Assembly: GCA_030620935.1 (NCBI GenBank)
Contig: JAUXIP010000037.1
Span: forward strand, 1-10,917
Direction of reading: 5' to 3'
DNA from: Deltaproteobacteria bacterium
Lineage (GTDB): Bacteria; Desulfobacterota_B; Binatia; UBA9968
DNA: 10,917 bases
The notes beneath the pieces were generated by a model that saw only the letters and a list, made by a program, of their open reading frames with translations, did not search any database and was not told where the DNA came from. Shown in pieces: positions 1 through 7,308 of this stretch. The translations under genes and the position numbers were made by a program. Each line of letters starts with the position of its first letter. Position 1 is the stretch's first letter.

Positions 1-85
1 ACAGGAGAGGACACGAAAACCATACCCGGAGAACGACTGTGAACTGGCGACTGATCTGCAAGGTCCGAAATGACGACGGCGACGT

Positions 86-271
86 CTATTGCGAAGCAAC
101 TATCCAAGGCGCCCAAAGAAGCTTTTCCTTGGCATCTCCAACCTTGAGCACCGCCGCGACTTCAAGGCCGAGAGCGCAGAGCTTGTCCGCGATGTAAGAC
201 GAGTTGGTATCGACCACTCGTCCGGTGATCAGCTCATCGCCGGTACTCAGAATCACGGCCTTCTCAATCAT
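86..271 (-). CDS. cinA: CinA N-terminal part, reading frame broken near the window edge
   Basis: The first 50 or so residues match the N-terminal MoaB/MogA-like (MoCF) domain of CinA, the competence/damage-inducible protein family that often carries nucleotide-processing or NMN deamidase activity. The tell-tale segments are ILSTGDELITGRVVDTNSSY (residues 7-26) and VAAVLKVGDAKEKLL (38-52). A full CinA has about 420 residues; this frame stops at residue 61. In the +2 frame, translation resumes as GALDSCFAIDVAVV, which fits the expected continuation (an ALxxAxxxADVAVV-like stretch), so a single base seems to be missing around 107-114. Beyond that, the expected GGLGPT motif is not visible and the frame stays open to base 1. 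The ATG overlaps the pgpA stop as ATGA, so translation is probably coupled. Either this is a real frameshift mutation or it is poor sequence at a contig end. The family call is firm; the broken state is less so. Confidence 0.75.
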   Translation of the reverse strand: MIEKAVILSTGDELITGRVVDTNSSYIADKLCALGLEVAAVLKVGDAKEKLLWAPWIVASQ

Positions 272-738
272 AGAATCTTTCCAAAAACGAGCAGGTGAAG
301 AATTAAAAACGTATAAAGACCGGCCACCAAGTCGTCTAAGATCACGCCGAGACCCCCTGAGAGCTGTTCCGCCTGGCGAGCGGGGAACGGCTTTATAATA
401 TCGAAAAGGCGAAAGAGAAAGAAAGCCGCAAGTATGGGTCCGAGCCTGAGAGGCAAGAGGAAGTTAGCCAGCAAAAAGCCCGCCATCTCATCGATGACGA
501 TCTTGCCACAGTCCTTCTCGCCCAAGATCGCCTCTCCCTTTTCGCAGAACCAGGTAGCCATCGCGATGAACACGATCAGTGTCACTAAAGTAAGAGGTAA
601 AGAGACAGAGGCGATACGATTTAAAGCGATAGAGAGGGGAATGGCCAGAAGGGTGCCGACGGTTCCGGAAGCCCAGGGGGCATATCCTGTTCCCGCACCC
701 GTGGCAAAGAATAAGATGAGTGTCTCAAGTCTAAAAAT
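268..738 (-). CDS. pgpA: Phosphatidylglycerophosphatase A, probable ATT start
   Basis: PgpA is an inner-membrane phosphatase that turns phosphatidylglycerol phosphate into phosphatidylglycerol. With the start placed at 738 the protein has 156 residues, the normal length for the family. Visible family motifs are FFATGAGTGYAPWASGTVGT (10-29), the acidic motif KDCGKIVIDEMAG (75-87, with D76, D83 and E84), and FRLFDIIKPFPA followed by a DD-x-x-AG pair near the C-terminus. Several hydrophobic segments fit a small polytopic enzyme. The first ATG/GTG/TTG in frame is GTG at 585, but starting there would delete the conserved N-terminal motif. The frame is open upstream to a TAA at 774-772 and contains no standard start. 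ATT at 738 has AGGA six bases upstream and puts the N-terminus about ten residues before the conserved motif, as in relatives. The serine in ASGTVG replaces the usual proline. The stop overlaps the cinA start by ATGA. Confidence 0.85.
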   Translation of the reverse strand: MFRLETLILFFATGAGTGYAPWASGTVGTLLAIPLSIALNRIASVSLPLTLVTLIVFIAMATWFCEKGEAILGEKDCGKIVIDEMAGFLLANFLLPLRLGPILAAFFLFRLFDIIKPFPARQAEQLSGGLGVILDDLVAGLYTFLILHLLVFGKIL

Positions 739-748
739 ACGACGTCCT
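736..748 (-). promoter_or_regulatory. Ribosome binding site and ATT start of pgpA
   Basis: AGGA at 748-745 lies six bases before ATT at 738-736. No ATG, GTG or TTG occurs in the pgpA frame between the upstream stop (774-772) and codon 52 of the proposed protein. ATT starts are known but rare; infC is the standard example. The spacing supports the call, but protein data would be needed to prove it. Confidence 0.45.
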
Positions 749-770
749 GACTCAATAATGTTCTCTAGCC

Positions 771-798
771 ATTAGCGTTTTTTTGTTTGGGAAGTCAA
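771..798 (-). promoter_or_regulatory. Candidate sigma-70 promoter of pgpA-cinA
   Basis: A -35 box TTGACT (798-793, five of six consensus bases) and a -10 box GCTAAT (776-771, four of six) are separated by 16 bases. Transcription would begin near 764, leaving a leader of about 26 bases that contains the AGGA site before the ATT start at 738. The -35 box touches an inverted repeat at 797-820. The -10 box is weak, so this is tentative. Confidence 0.4.
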
Positions 799-820
799 CA
801 GGGTGTTGAAAAACCCTGTT
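797..820. repeat. Short inverted repeat with 8-base arms
   Basis: The arms AACAGGGT (797-804) and ACCCTGTT (813-820) are perfect reverse complements around an eight-base loop. It lies directly beside the 127-base element at 823-949 and overlaps the candidate pgpA -35 box by two bases. Read on the plus strand the right arm runs into TTTT, but no plus-strand gene ends here, so a terminator role is not supported. It may be a partner fragment of the neighbouring element, or an operator. Confidence 0.45.
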
Positions 821-822
821 TT

Positions 823-949
823 CAGACCGGTCAAAAAGGTCCCAGATGCGAGGCGCGAGAGAAATCGACGAGCGGAGGCGTACTTGAGCAGTACGTCGGA
901 GCGAGGCGGTCGAGCGCAACGAAGCAAATGGGCCTTTTTCAACGGTCTG
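823..949. repeat. 127-base palindromic MITE-like element, copy 1
   Basis: The ends are a 17-base imperfect inverted repeat: the left end CAGACCGGTCAAAAAGG and the reverse complement of the right end CAGACCGTTGAAAAAGG agree at 15 of 17 positions. The centre holds a small perfect hairpin, GTACT-TGAGC-AGTAC (880-894). A second copy lies at 9826-9952 at a constant offset of 9003 bases without gaps, with 13 differences in the best 119 bases; bases 862-908 are identical. The element sits in the 248-base gap between the 850-residue vWA gene and pgpA. On the minus strand it would transcribe into a hairpin ending in CCTTTTTGA, which could act as a 3' processing or termination structure. No target-site duplication is visible. 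No protein is encoded convincingly. Confidence 0.8.
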
Positions 950-1019
950 TCAAACAAAAAATAGCCGCCGGGCGAGGGCTTGGCACCTGAAGCCTAGCAC
1001 AGAGAATTTCAGACCGAAG

Positions 1020-3572
1020 TCAGATAAAAGTAGAAGGCAAGAAAAACCTTCTAAAGATGATCTCCAGCAAAAAGAGAACCAGAGCCAGAAAAATCGGGTA
1101 GGACCGAAGGGGGCTTGCGGTGCGGACGACTTCCTGCGTGCTCAAATCTCGCCTTTCCTGCGGGTTTATTTCCCCTCCAGTGGCCTGAGCCAGCCGCTCC
1201 AGCAAAGAGATATTGAAACTCCCCTTGGGAATTTCGGCCCTCGGATCAAAAGCCAAGGTATAACGGAGAGGCTGATACGAGAGCTTCTGCTCGCCTCGTT
1301 CCTCGGTGAGCGTAATGCGGTAATCACCGGGGGCGGAAAATGGCAGTGTTGTTCGGTAATGGCCCGGTGCCAATTTCTGCAGCAAACCCTCCCCGTTGGC
1401 ATCTTTCCCGCTGAAGGAGTAGCGAAAAAGGCTGCCGTTGTCTTTTTCCCTGTAGAGATAAAAATCCATGACAGACTGATCGCCTGAGGGGTTGATGCGG
1501 ATCTCGTGCGGCGGGAGGGATTTCTTCGGCGGAGTTAGCCACTCGAAGATCTCCGCCCAAAATCTCTCCAAAGCATTCCATCGCATCCACTCCTTGGTCC
1601 AGCGACCGTGCAGATCCGTCGTGAAAGCGGCTGTTTTACCCTTGCCGTAGTTCCAAGAGGCCAACAGCGGATCCCATTTCCCCTCTTTCGGGATGATCAA
1701 GTCCAGAACCGCGCCCCTTTTGATTTCCGTCTCAATGTAGCCTTTTACGATAGGATAAGACCTGACGGGAAAGCCCGCCAAAATCTCGGACCCTCTTGCG
1801 GATACGGGCCTATGATCCCCTTCCGTCGGGGGCTTCTCCGGGGGCTCTTTCTGTATCTGCTGCAAGACGATTTGCGGCAAGCTGGTAGGGTCGTAGGTGT
1901 GATGAAAGAGTCCGCCGCCGTATTGAGCGATTCTCTTGAGCAGCGGGATATTGGCCTTATCCCCGATGGCGACGGTGGAGATGGTGATCTTGAGCTCGTT
2001 CTTCATTACGGTCACCAAATCGACATAATCACCTCCGCTGCCGCCGGTCTCCCCGTCGCTCAAGATGATCACATGTTTCCGGCTTGCCTTTTTTCTTTCG
2101 AGTTGGCGCTTGGCTTCGACGATGGCGGGATAGAGGTAGGTCCGGCCGCCGGCCTTCAAGCGGCCGATCTGTGAAGCTACGGTTCTGCGATTTCTCTCCA
2201 CGGAGCCCAGAGGAACAACGACAAAAGGACTGACGTCGAAGCCCACGACACCAAGCAGATCTTTATCCTTGAGTTGGCTTGCGACCGCCTTGGCGGCCTC
2301 CTTGGCATAGAGGAGCTTATCTTGATCGCGCATGCTGCCGGATTTGTCGATCACGAGAATCACGCCCCTATTTCGCTCTTCCTTTCTCGGCTCTTTAAGC
2401 TCTACCGGCAGGATCTTTTCAATCGGCGTCTGCCGATAGCCGCCGGGACCGAAACTATTCTCCCCTCCCAACATGAGGAAGGCGTTTCCCACGGCCACGT
2501 GACGCTTAATCGCTTCTAAGTAGCCGGAAGGAAATTTGCCTCTCTCGACATTGTTGAAGATAACGATTCCGTACTGGTCGGGAGAAGGCGGAAACGAATC
2601 GGAAGTAACCGACGTAGTCTCAAACCCGCGCCGCTCGAGAATCTTTCTTAAATACCTCCCTTCTTCCCTGCGACCGTTGATCAACAGCGCCTTTTCCTTG
2701 GCTTGCGCTGCCGTCCACGAGGTTGCTTGATTATCCAGAGAGAAAGTATCTAAAGCCGGAACGCGCGGCACAAAGCGGGCGCTGAAGGAGACCATCGGCC
2801 CGTCGGAAAGAGCGGTCTCGTAGTTGAAGATATGGCTGCCGGGCTGAATCACTATGGCCTCGCTTTTAAAAGTCCGACCGTTGCGCGCGAGGACCAGATC
2901 CCCTTTTACCTCGTGGGCATTTTGGTTTTCTATGACGACCTTCAAGCGGACAGATTCCCCGCTCGTACCCTGGTGTGGTGTCAGGACTTTTTTAATCGCC
3001 ACGTTGACAGCCTCGGGTGCTTCAGGCGGCACCAAAGGAAAAATTTTAAGACCTGACACCGCCAGTGAAGAAAGCATCTGCTCCACCGACCCAGCGGTTT
3101 CCCAACCGTCGGTAAACAGGAGGACAGTCCGTGGGGCCGCAGGCAAACGCACAAGAGTGGAAAGGAGGTTTTCCAGATTGGTCTCTTCCGGTTTGATGGA
3201 ACTGCTCAAGCCTTCATCCTCCATCCCCTGTTCCGAGTCTGTTACTTCCCTAACCTGGCCGCCGAAAATAAAGACGCGGTCTGTAGGGCCAAGGACGAGA
3301 CTTTTCCTGGCGCTTTGCTCCATCCACGTTCTCATTCCCAAAGGGATGCTGCGGGAGAGATCGAAGGCAAAGATCCGCTCGCCTGCCTTGGTTACCTCGC
3401 TGACACGCTCAGGCCCCGCCAGTGCGAGAACCAACAGCAAAAAGATCACGGAGCGCCACACAATCACCGCGAGGAAGCGCTGCCGCAGCCGTAACCAGAG
3501 GAGAGGAAGGAGCAATAGAAGCAGGAGAAAAAAAGGCTTGGCCAAATGGATATGTGAAAAAAAGTCCGTCAT
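1020..3572 (-). CDS. Membrane protein with two vWA domains and an amidotransferase-like domain
   Basis: This 850-residue protein begins with two hydrophobic helices (about 13-28 and 34-53) and ends with another (about 826-842). The first vWA domain (about 66-185) has a complete MIDAS signature, D71-L-S73-R-S75, and FTDG at 153-156. Residues 190-285 look like a beta-rich linker. Residues 293-395 (ALLINGRREE, YGIVIFNN, FLMLGGENSFGPGGY) resemble the class I glutamine-amidotransferase-like fold seen in similar proteins; a catalytic triad is not evident. The second vWA domain (403-575) has D409-K-S411-G-S413, T478 in GGRTYL and SDGE at 505-508. A segment at 600-680 (YGKGKTAAFTTDLHGRW) also matches this protein type. 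The start follows the BatA-like stop by 11 bases, with AAAGG eight bases ahead. It is probably the last gene of the MoxR/vWA operon and presents its domains in the periplasm. The partner is unknown. Confidence 0.9.
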   Translation of the reverse strand: MTDFFSHIHLAKPFFLLLLLLLPLLWLRLRQRFLAVIVWRSVIFLLLVLALAGPERVSEVTKAGERIFAFDLSRSIPLGMRTWMEQSARKSLVLGPTDRVFIFGGQVREVTDSEQGMEDEGLSSSIKPEETNLENLLSTLVRLPAAPRTVLLFTDGWETAGSVEQMLSSLAVSGLKIFPLVPPEAPEAVNVAIKKVLTPHQGTSGESVRLKVVIENQNAHEVKGDLVLARNGRTFKSEAIVIQPGSHIFNYETALSDGPMVSFSARFVPRVPALDTFSLDNQATSWTAAQAKEKALLINGRREEGRYLRKILERRGFETTSVTSDSFPPSPDQYGIVIFNNVERGKFPSGYLEAIKRHVAVGNAFLMLGGENSFGPGGYRQTPIEKILPVELKEPRKEERNRGVILVIDKSGSMRDQDKLLYAKEAAKAVASQLKDKDLLGVVGFDVSPFVVVPLGSVERNRRTVASQIGRLKAGGRTYLYPAIVEAKRQLERKKASRKHVIILSDGETGGSGGDYVDLVTVMKNELKITISTVAIGDKANIPLLKRIAQYGGGLFHHTYDPTSLPQIVLQQIQKEPPEKPPTEGDHRPVSARGSEILAGFPVRSYPIVKGYIETEIKRGAVLDLIIPKEGKWDPLLASWNYGKGKTAAFTTDLHGRWTKEWMRWNALERFWAEIFEWLTPPKKSLPPHEIRINPSGDQSVMDFYLYREKDNGSLFRYSFSGKDANGEGLLQKLAPGHYRTTLPFSAPGDYRITLTEERGEQKLSYQPLRYTLAFDPRAEIPKGSFNISLLERLAQATGGEINPQERRDLSTQEVVRTASPLRSYPIFLALVLFLLEIIFRRFFLPSTFI

Positions 3573-3583
3573 GGCCGGTGCCT

Positions 3584-5389
3584 TTATCCTCTACGACCCG
3601 CAAAATCCGGCTGGCTGACAGGCGGATTCAAAAACCACTCGATGAAGAGAAGCAAGAGGGAAATCAGAAGGAGATAAGGCCAAAAAGAGTGAAAGAAAGA
3701 GGGGCTGCTCAATATCCCCGATCCCTCCCGTCTCAAGGAGATAGGCTGAGGGCGGTTGAGATCAGATTCCTTTGTGTCCTGGAGGTTGACCGCCATGAAG
3801 CGCGTCTCTTTACCTTGACCTACTTGGTATAACCCCTGAAAGAGAGTCTTGGAGAAGAAGGTTTGGCTCTCGTTTAGCGGAATCTTTTCCTCTTTCGGAG
3901 TCAACAGAAACTCGGCCCTGTGCATAGTGGGCAAACGAAGCGGCTCTCCTGTGGCGGTAGTAACGCGGCCGGTCCCTTCGTAGAACCACTGCAAAAAATT
4001 AAGAGTAAAAATCGAGACCGGAAGATTTCTCTGCCCCAGATAGGGAAAGGGATCAAAGCCGAGGACCAAGTAGCGAAACCCCTCATGCTCCAGAGTTACG
4101 GCAAGCGCCCCCTCGGCGCTTTTGATAACAGCCTCCCCAAAAGAGGAGGGCTTCAAAGGTCGGGCATAGGTGGGATGAAAAAGGGCAAAGTTCACGTAGC
4201 GGGTGAGAGGATGAGGGTCGCTCCAGTCTGAGATGATGGGTCGGGATAACGGTTTTTCCAGACCGACCAGAGGATTTTCGTCGGGCGGGAGCACAAAGAG
4301 AGCATGGCTTCGCGGCAGACTGGCGGGAGCGGAATAGTGAAAAATCTCTAGGGCATGGCCCTCGTCTCTGCTCCTCTCGTAGGCCTTGGGTGAAATCACC
4401 TTCACTCTTAGGCCAGGAATGGAGCTAAGACTCTGAAGCGCCTCAGGCCGAGGGGAGATGCCTAAAACATCCAAACCCCTTGCTGCCGACGGAACAGCAA
4501 AGCGGCGATTATCGAGCGCCAGCCCATCGTTTACCCTTAGCTCGGCCTCGTAATGTGGGAGGGAGGGAAAGCCCTCGAATGAAACAGCAATGGTTTTCCG
4601 GGGAGGTATGATCTGTACGCGCCTGGAGAGGAGCTTCCCGCCGCCTTTTAATAAAACCTCGACCTTCTCTTCCTTAGAGGAAAAACTCGTCACCTCAATT
4701 ATCGCCTTTAACTGGGAAGAGACAAAGGAAGGGCCGGCAATATAAAAAGAAGTGACGGCAAGGTTGTCTTTGGGTCGGCCCACAGTGACGACCTTGATGG
4801 TTTCGTCGCGACCCTGAACCGGATGGTCCGTCAGGAAATAGATGCGCTCGTATTTTCTTTCTTCTGCCAGACGCAATAGTTCCTCTCCGTAACTCTTCGG
4901 AGGCTCTCCCAGATCGTAAGGTCTGAACGTGGTGATAAGAGTGGACGCCTGCTCAGGCCCTAAAGCCTCTTCTCCGATACGTTCGAGGTCTGGGACGATG
5001 ACAAAGAGATTGACCCGAGCGTTCGAGGGAACCTCACGCAGCAGATCGCGTGCTTCCGCTTGAGCTATTTCAAAGCGGCTTTTCTGCCCCTCGCCGGCCT
5101 GCATGCTCGCCGAGTTGTCTATGACGATGGCTAGATTCAGCGGCCGTGCGGAAAAAACCGGCTCCCCCAAAGCTAATATCAACAGCAAAAGGAAAAAGAG
5201 TTGCAGAAAGAAGGCAAGAGGAAGCCTGAGCCTCCCCCAAGGCCGTCCCGCGGAACTGCTGGAAAACTCCTTGAGAAGGAGCAGGCTGGAGAAAACCAGC
5301 CGACGCGGTCTTCCTCGGATCAGGTATGGGATAAGAAGAAGCGGCAAAAGGAATGAGGTGTAAAGCGCTGCCGGGTTTAGAAACTCCAT
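3584..5389 (-). CDS. BatA-like membrane protein with one vWA domain
   Basis: The 601-residue protein opens with the aerotolerance-regulator (BatA) N-terminus: MEFLNPAALYTSFLLPLLLI, then a basic patch GRPRR at 26-30, then a second helix at 57-75. A vWA domain (about 84-205) follows, with an intact MIDAS D91-N-S93-A-S95; the usual DG of the last motif is DH (188-189). A beta-sandwich-like stretch (209-298), a Rossmann-like or degenerate amidotransferase-like region (305-470, including RYLVLGFDPFPY), and a C-terminal helix (about 572-587) complete it. A longer frame opens at 5491, but the ATG at 5389 gives the conserved family N-terminus and lies two bases after the DUF58 stop, so reinitiation is likely. 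No strong ribosome site is visible. It is expected to be anchored in the inner membrane with both vWA and sandwich domains outside, working with the MoxR ATPase system. Confidence 0.88.
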   Translation of the reverse strand: MEFLNPAALYTSFLLPLLLIPYLIRGRPRRLVFSSLLLLKEFSSSSAGRPWGRLRLPLAFFLQLFFLLLLILALGEPVFSARPLNLAIVIDNSASMQAGEGQKSRFEIAQAEARDLLREVPSNARVNLFVIVPDLERIGEEALGPEQASTLITTFRPYDLGEPPKSYGEELLRLAEERKYERIYFLTDHPVQGRDETIKVVTVGRPKDNLAVTSFYIAGPSFVSSQLKAIIEVTSFSSKEEKVEVLLKGGGKLLSRRVQIIPPRKTIAVSFEGFPSLPHYEAELRVNDGLALDNRRFAVPSAARGLDVLGISPRPEALQSLSSIPGLRVKVISPKAYERSRDEGHALEIFHYSAPASLPRSHALFVLPPDENPLVGLEKPLSRPIISDWSDPHPLTRYVNFALFHPTYARPLKPSSFGEAVIKSAEGALAVTLEHEGFRYLVLGFDPFPYLGQRNLPVSIFTLNFLQWFYEGTGRVTTATGEPLRLPTMHRAEFLLTPKEEKIPLNESQTFFSKTLFQGLYQVGQGKETRFMAVNLQDTKESDLNRPQPISLRREGSGILSSPSFFHSFWPYLLLISLLLLFIEWFLNPPVSQPDFAGRRG

Positions 5390-5391
5390 GA

Positions 5392-6285
5392 TTATTTGAA
5401 CAGTCCGATCGCCGGCAAAGTCTCCAGGACAAACTCGCTTAGTTCTTGGTCCGAGGAAAACAGGGAATAATGGATCCCGACCTGATGGCAAAAGCTCCTA
5501 AGCTCGCGATTGTGATGCTCCAGCCTCTCCCGATACTGCCTGGAAAGATCGTCTGTCCACTGAAGTCTTATCTCCGCCCGGCTCTCGCTGTCCTCCAACA
5601 CCAACCCCCCGCGGGGAAAAGGCGGATCGATTTCTTGCCGCCCCAGAATCTGGATCACGGAGATATCGAGGTTGAAGGCGCGAAGCGCGTTAAGCCCCTG
5701 CTGATAGGAAGGAGCAGGCATGAGAAAGTCGGAGAGGAGAATTGCTTTGCCGGGACGGCGAATTTTTCTCAAGTGCTCGCCTAAAGCAGGGGCTAGATCC
5801 AGGGGACCTGACGGAGAGACGGAAGAGACAAAATCGACGCAGTCGACCATCCGATGGCGGCCCCGATAAAAAGGGGAAGAGGAAAGCGCTGGGAGTTCCC
5901 GCAAAAGATGGAGTTTTACGTGGTCGTGGTTGGCCAAAACCACGTATGCCAGAGCCAGGGCAACGTGACAGGCCGGAGAAAATTTTTCCTGGATGGAAGG
6001 GAAGGCCATGGAGCCGCTGGCGTCGATAAAAAGGTAAACAAAGAGATCGACCTCCTCGCGGAAGAGCTTGACGTAGAGGCGATCGCTACGGGCAAGAATT
6101 CCCCAGTCGACATAGCGGATGTCATCCCCGGGAGAATACAGGCGGTAATCGGCAAACTCCAGACTGGTTCCCCGGCGCGGAGAGGAATAACTCCCGGGTC
6201 TGCTACCCAGCACCTCCTTGCGGGTTTGCAGCCTGAGACACTCCAGACGGCTAAGAAACTCGGGAGTGAAGGGAGCGGGTAGCAT
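5392..6285 (-). CDS. DUF58 family protein with vWA-like fold
   Basis: The 297-residue soluble protein carries the DUF58 signature GTSLEFADYRLYSPGDDIRY (39-58) followed by VDW, then YVKLFREE (71-78). The MIDAS motif is D88-A-S90-G-S92 at the start of a vWA-like fold that fills the rest of the protein. DUF58 proteins almost always sit directly after a moxR gene and are thought to be adaptors or substrates of that ATPase; the biochemical role is unknown. Here the gap after moxR is five bases and the gap before the BatA-like gene is two, so the three are certainly co-transcribed. The ATG at 6285 gives the usual N-terminus (FLSRLECLRLQTRKEV). No clear ribosome site precedes it, consistent with coupling to moxR translation. 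Length and motifs are normal for the family. Confidence 0.93.
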   Translation of the reverse strand: MLPAPFTPEFLSRLECLRLQTRKEVLGSRPGSYSSPRRGTSLEFADYRLYSPGDDIRYVDWGILARSDRLYVKLFREEVDLFVYLFIDASGSMAFPSIQEKFSPACHVALALAYVVLANHDHVKLHLLRELPALSSSPFYRGRHRMVDCVDFVSSVSPSGPLDLAPALGEHLRKIRRPGKAILLSDFLMPAPSYQQGLNALRAFNLDISVIQILGRQEIDPPFPRGGLVLEDSESRAEIRLQWTDDLSRQYRERLEHHNRELRSFCHQVGIHYSLFSSDQELSEFVLETLPAIGLFK

Positions 6286-6290
6286 GACGG

Positions 6291-7277
6291 CTAATTCCGC
6301 GGGACTTTCTCTATAAGCGCTGTCAGTATCTGGTCCGGGCCGACATTTTCCGCGTCGGCCTGAAAGTTGAGAATCAGACGATGGCGCAGGGAGGGATAGA
6401 TCACCTCCTCTATATCCTCATGGCTCACATGGACTCTGCCCTCGACCAGGGCGTTGGCCTTGGCTCCGAGGATAATCGACTGAGCCCCGCGGGGGCTTGA
6501 GCCGAAGCGCAGGTATGCTTTGACCTCAGAGACGGCCGCCTTGTCCTTCAACGCTGTCGGCTGTGTGGCATGAACCAACCGGACAATATAATCCTCAAGC
6601 GGCGGAGCGATAACCACTTCGCGCACTAAGAGCTTCATGTCGGTGATAGTTTGCTTGCTGTTTTCTCGGAGCACACAGGTTATCCCCTGGCTGCTCGCGC
6701 CGGTAGTGCGCTGTAAAATCTCTCTTAGTTCATCGGGTGATGGAGACAAGACCAGAAGTTTAAAGAAAAAGCGGTCCAGTTGAGCTTCAGGCAGAGGATA
6801 GGTTCCCTCTAGCTCAACCGGATTCTGGGTCGCGAGAACCATGAACGGGGCCTCTAGGGGAAAGGTCTCGCCGAATACGGTTACTTGTCGCTCCTCCATA
6901 GCCTCTAAAACCGCCGACTGGGTCTTAGGGGTGGCCCGGTTGATCTCATCGGCGAGGACGATCTGGGCGAAAATCGGTCCTTTCTTAAATTGGAATTCTC
7001 TTCGCCCATTGCTTTCGGTGAGCACCTGAGTCCCGATAATATCCGAGGGCATAAGATCCGGCGTAAATTGAACCCGCTTAAAAGAAATGCCCAAGGCCTG
7101 GCTCAAGGATTTAACGAGCAGGGTCTTGCCCAACCCCGGCACGCCTTCGACAAGGACATGACCGCCCGCGACGAAAGCAAGCAGGACTTTGCGGATGGCA
7201 TCCTTGTGGCCGACGATAACCTTCTTAACCTCTTCCTCCAGCAGCAAAAACAACTCGCGAAATTTCTCTGGCTCCAT
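6291..7277 (-). CDS. moxR: MoxR-family AAA+ ATPase
   Basis: A 328-residue cytoplasmic AAA+ ATPase. Numbering from a possible GTG one codon upstream (7280), Walker A is GVPGLGKT (46-53), Walker B is IVLADE (107-112), sensor 1 is ATQNP (150-154, N153), and YPLPEAQLDRFFFK (161-174) is the hallmark MoxR segment after it. A helical lid follows with FGSSPRGAQSIILGAKA. MoxR proteins are chaperone-like ATPases that act with vWA proteins to mature or remodel partners. The start is ambiguous: ATG at 7277 has AAGGA six bases upstream, whereas GTG at 7280 has AGGA seven bases upstream. ATG is preferred because it is the stronger codon. The gene is 31 bases after the membrane-protein gene and five before DUF58. 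The family assignment is very firm; the specific function is not known. Confidence 0.95.
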   Translation of the reverse strand: MEPEKFRELFLLLEEEVKKVIVGHKDAIRKVLLAFVAGGHVLVEGVPGLGKTLLVKSLSQALGISFKRVQFTPDLMPSDIIGTQVLTESNGRREFQFKKGPIFAQIVLADEINRATPKTQSAVLEAMEERQVTVFGETFPLEAPFMVLATQNPVELEGTYPLPEAQLDRFFFKLLVLSPSPDELREILQRTTGASSQGITCVLRENSKQTITDMKLLVREVVIAPPLEDYIVRLVHATQPTALKDKAAVSEVKAYLRFGSSPRGAQSIILGAKANALVEGRVHVSHEDIEEVIYPSLRHRLILNFQADAENVGPDQILTALIEKVPRN

Positions 7278-7308
7278 CACTTTTCCTTCCTCATTTCGAC
7301 ACAGTCTC

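Noticed and set aside
268..585. A shorter pgpA starting at GTG 585
   Set aside because: It would remove the conserved GTGYAP and GTVGT motifs, which are in the same open frame upstream.
797..820. A rho-independent terminator
   Set aside because: The hairpin is real, but the T-run is only four bases and no gene on the plus strand ends before it.
772..957. A 61-residue minus-strand frame across repeat copy 1
   Set aside because: It is almost wholly the palindromic element, which explains its sequence.
815..960. Target-site duplications around the 127-base elements
   Set aside because: Flanking bases of both copies show no convincing direct repeat; a TTTCAGACCG match at 1007-1016 overlaps the element end sequence rather than flanking it.
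2854..3618. Long plus-strand frames opposite the vWA genes and opposite 7189-7953
   Set aside because: They are antisense shadows of well-supported minus-strand genes, with arginine- or serine-rich, motif-free translations.
5390..5491. A 34-residue N-terminal extension of the BatA-like protein
   Set aside because: It overlaps the end of the DUF58 gene and precedes the conserved family start MEFLNP; the ATG at 5389 fits the family and the operon spacing.
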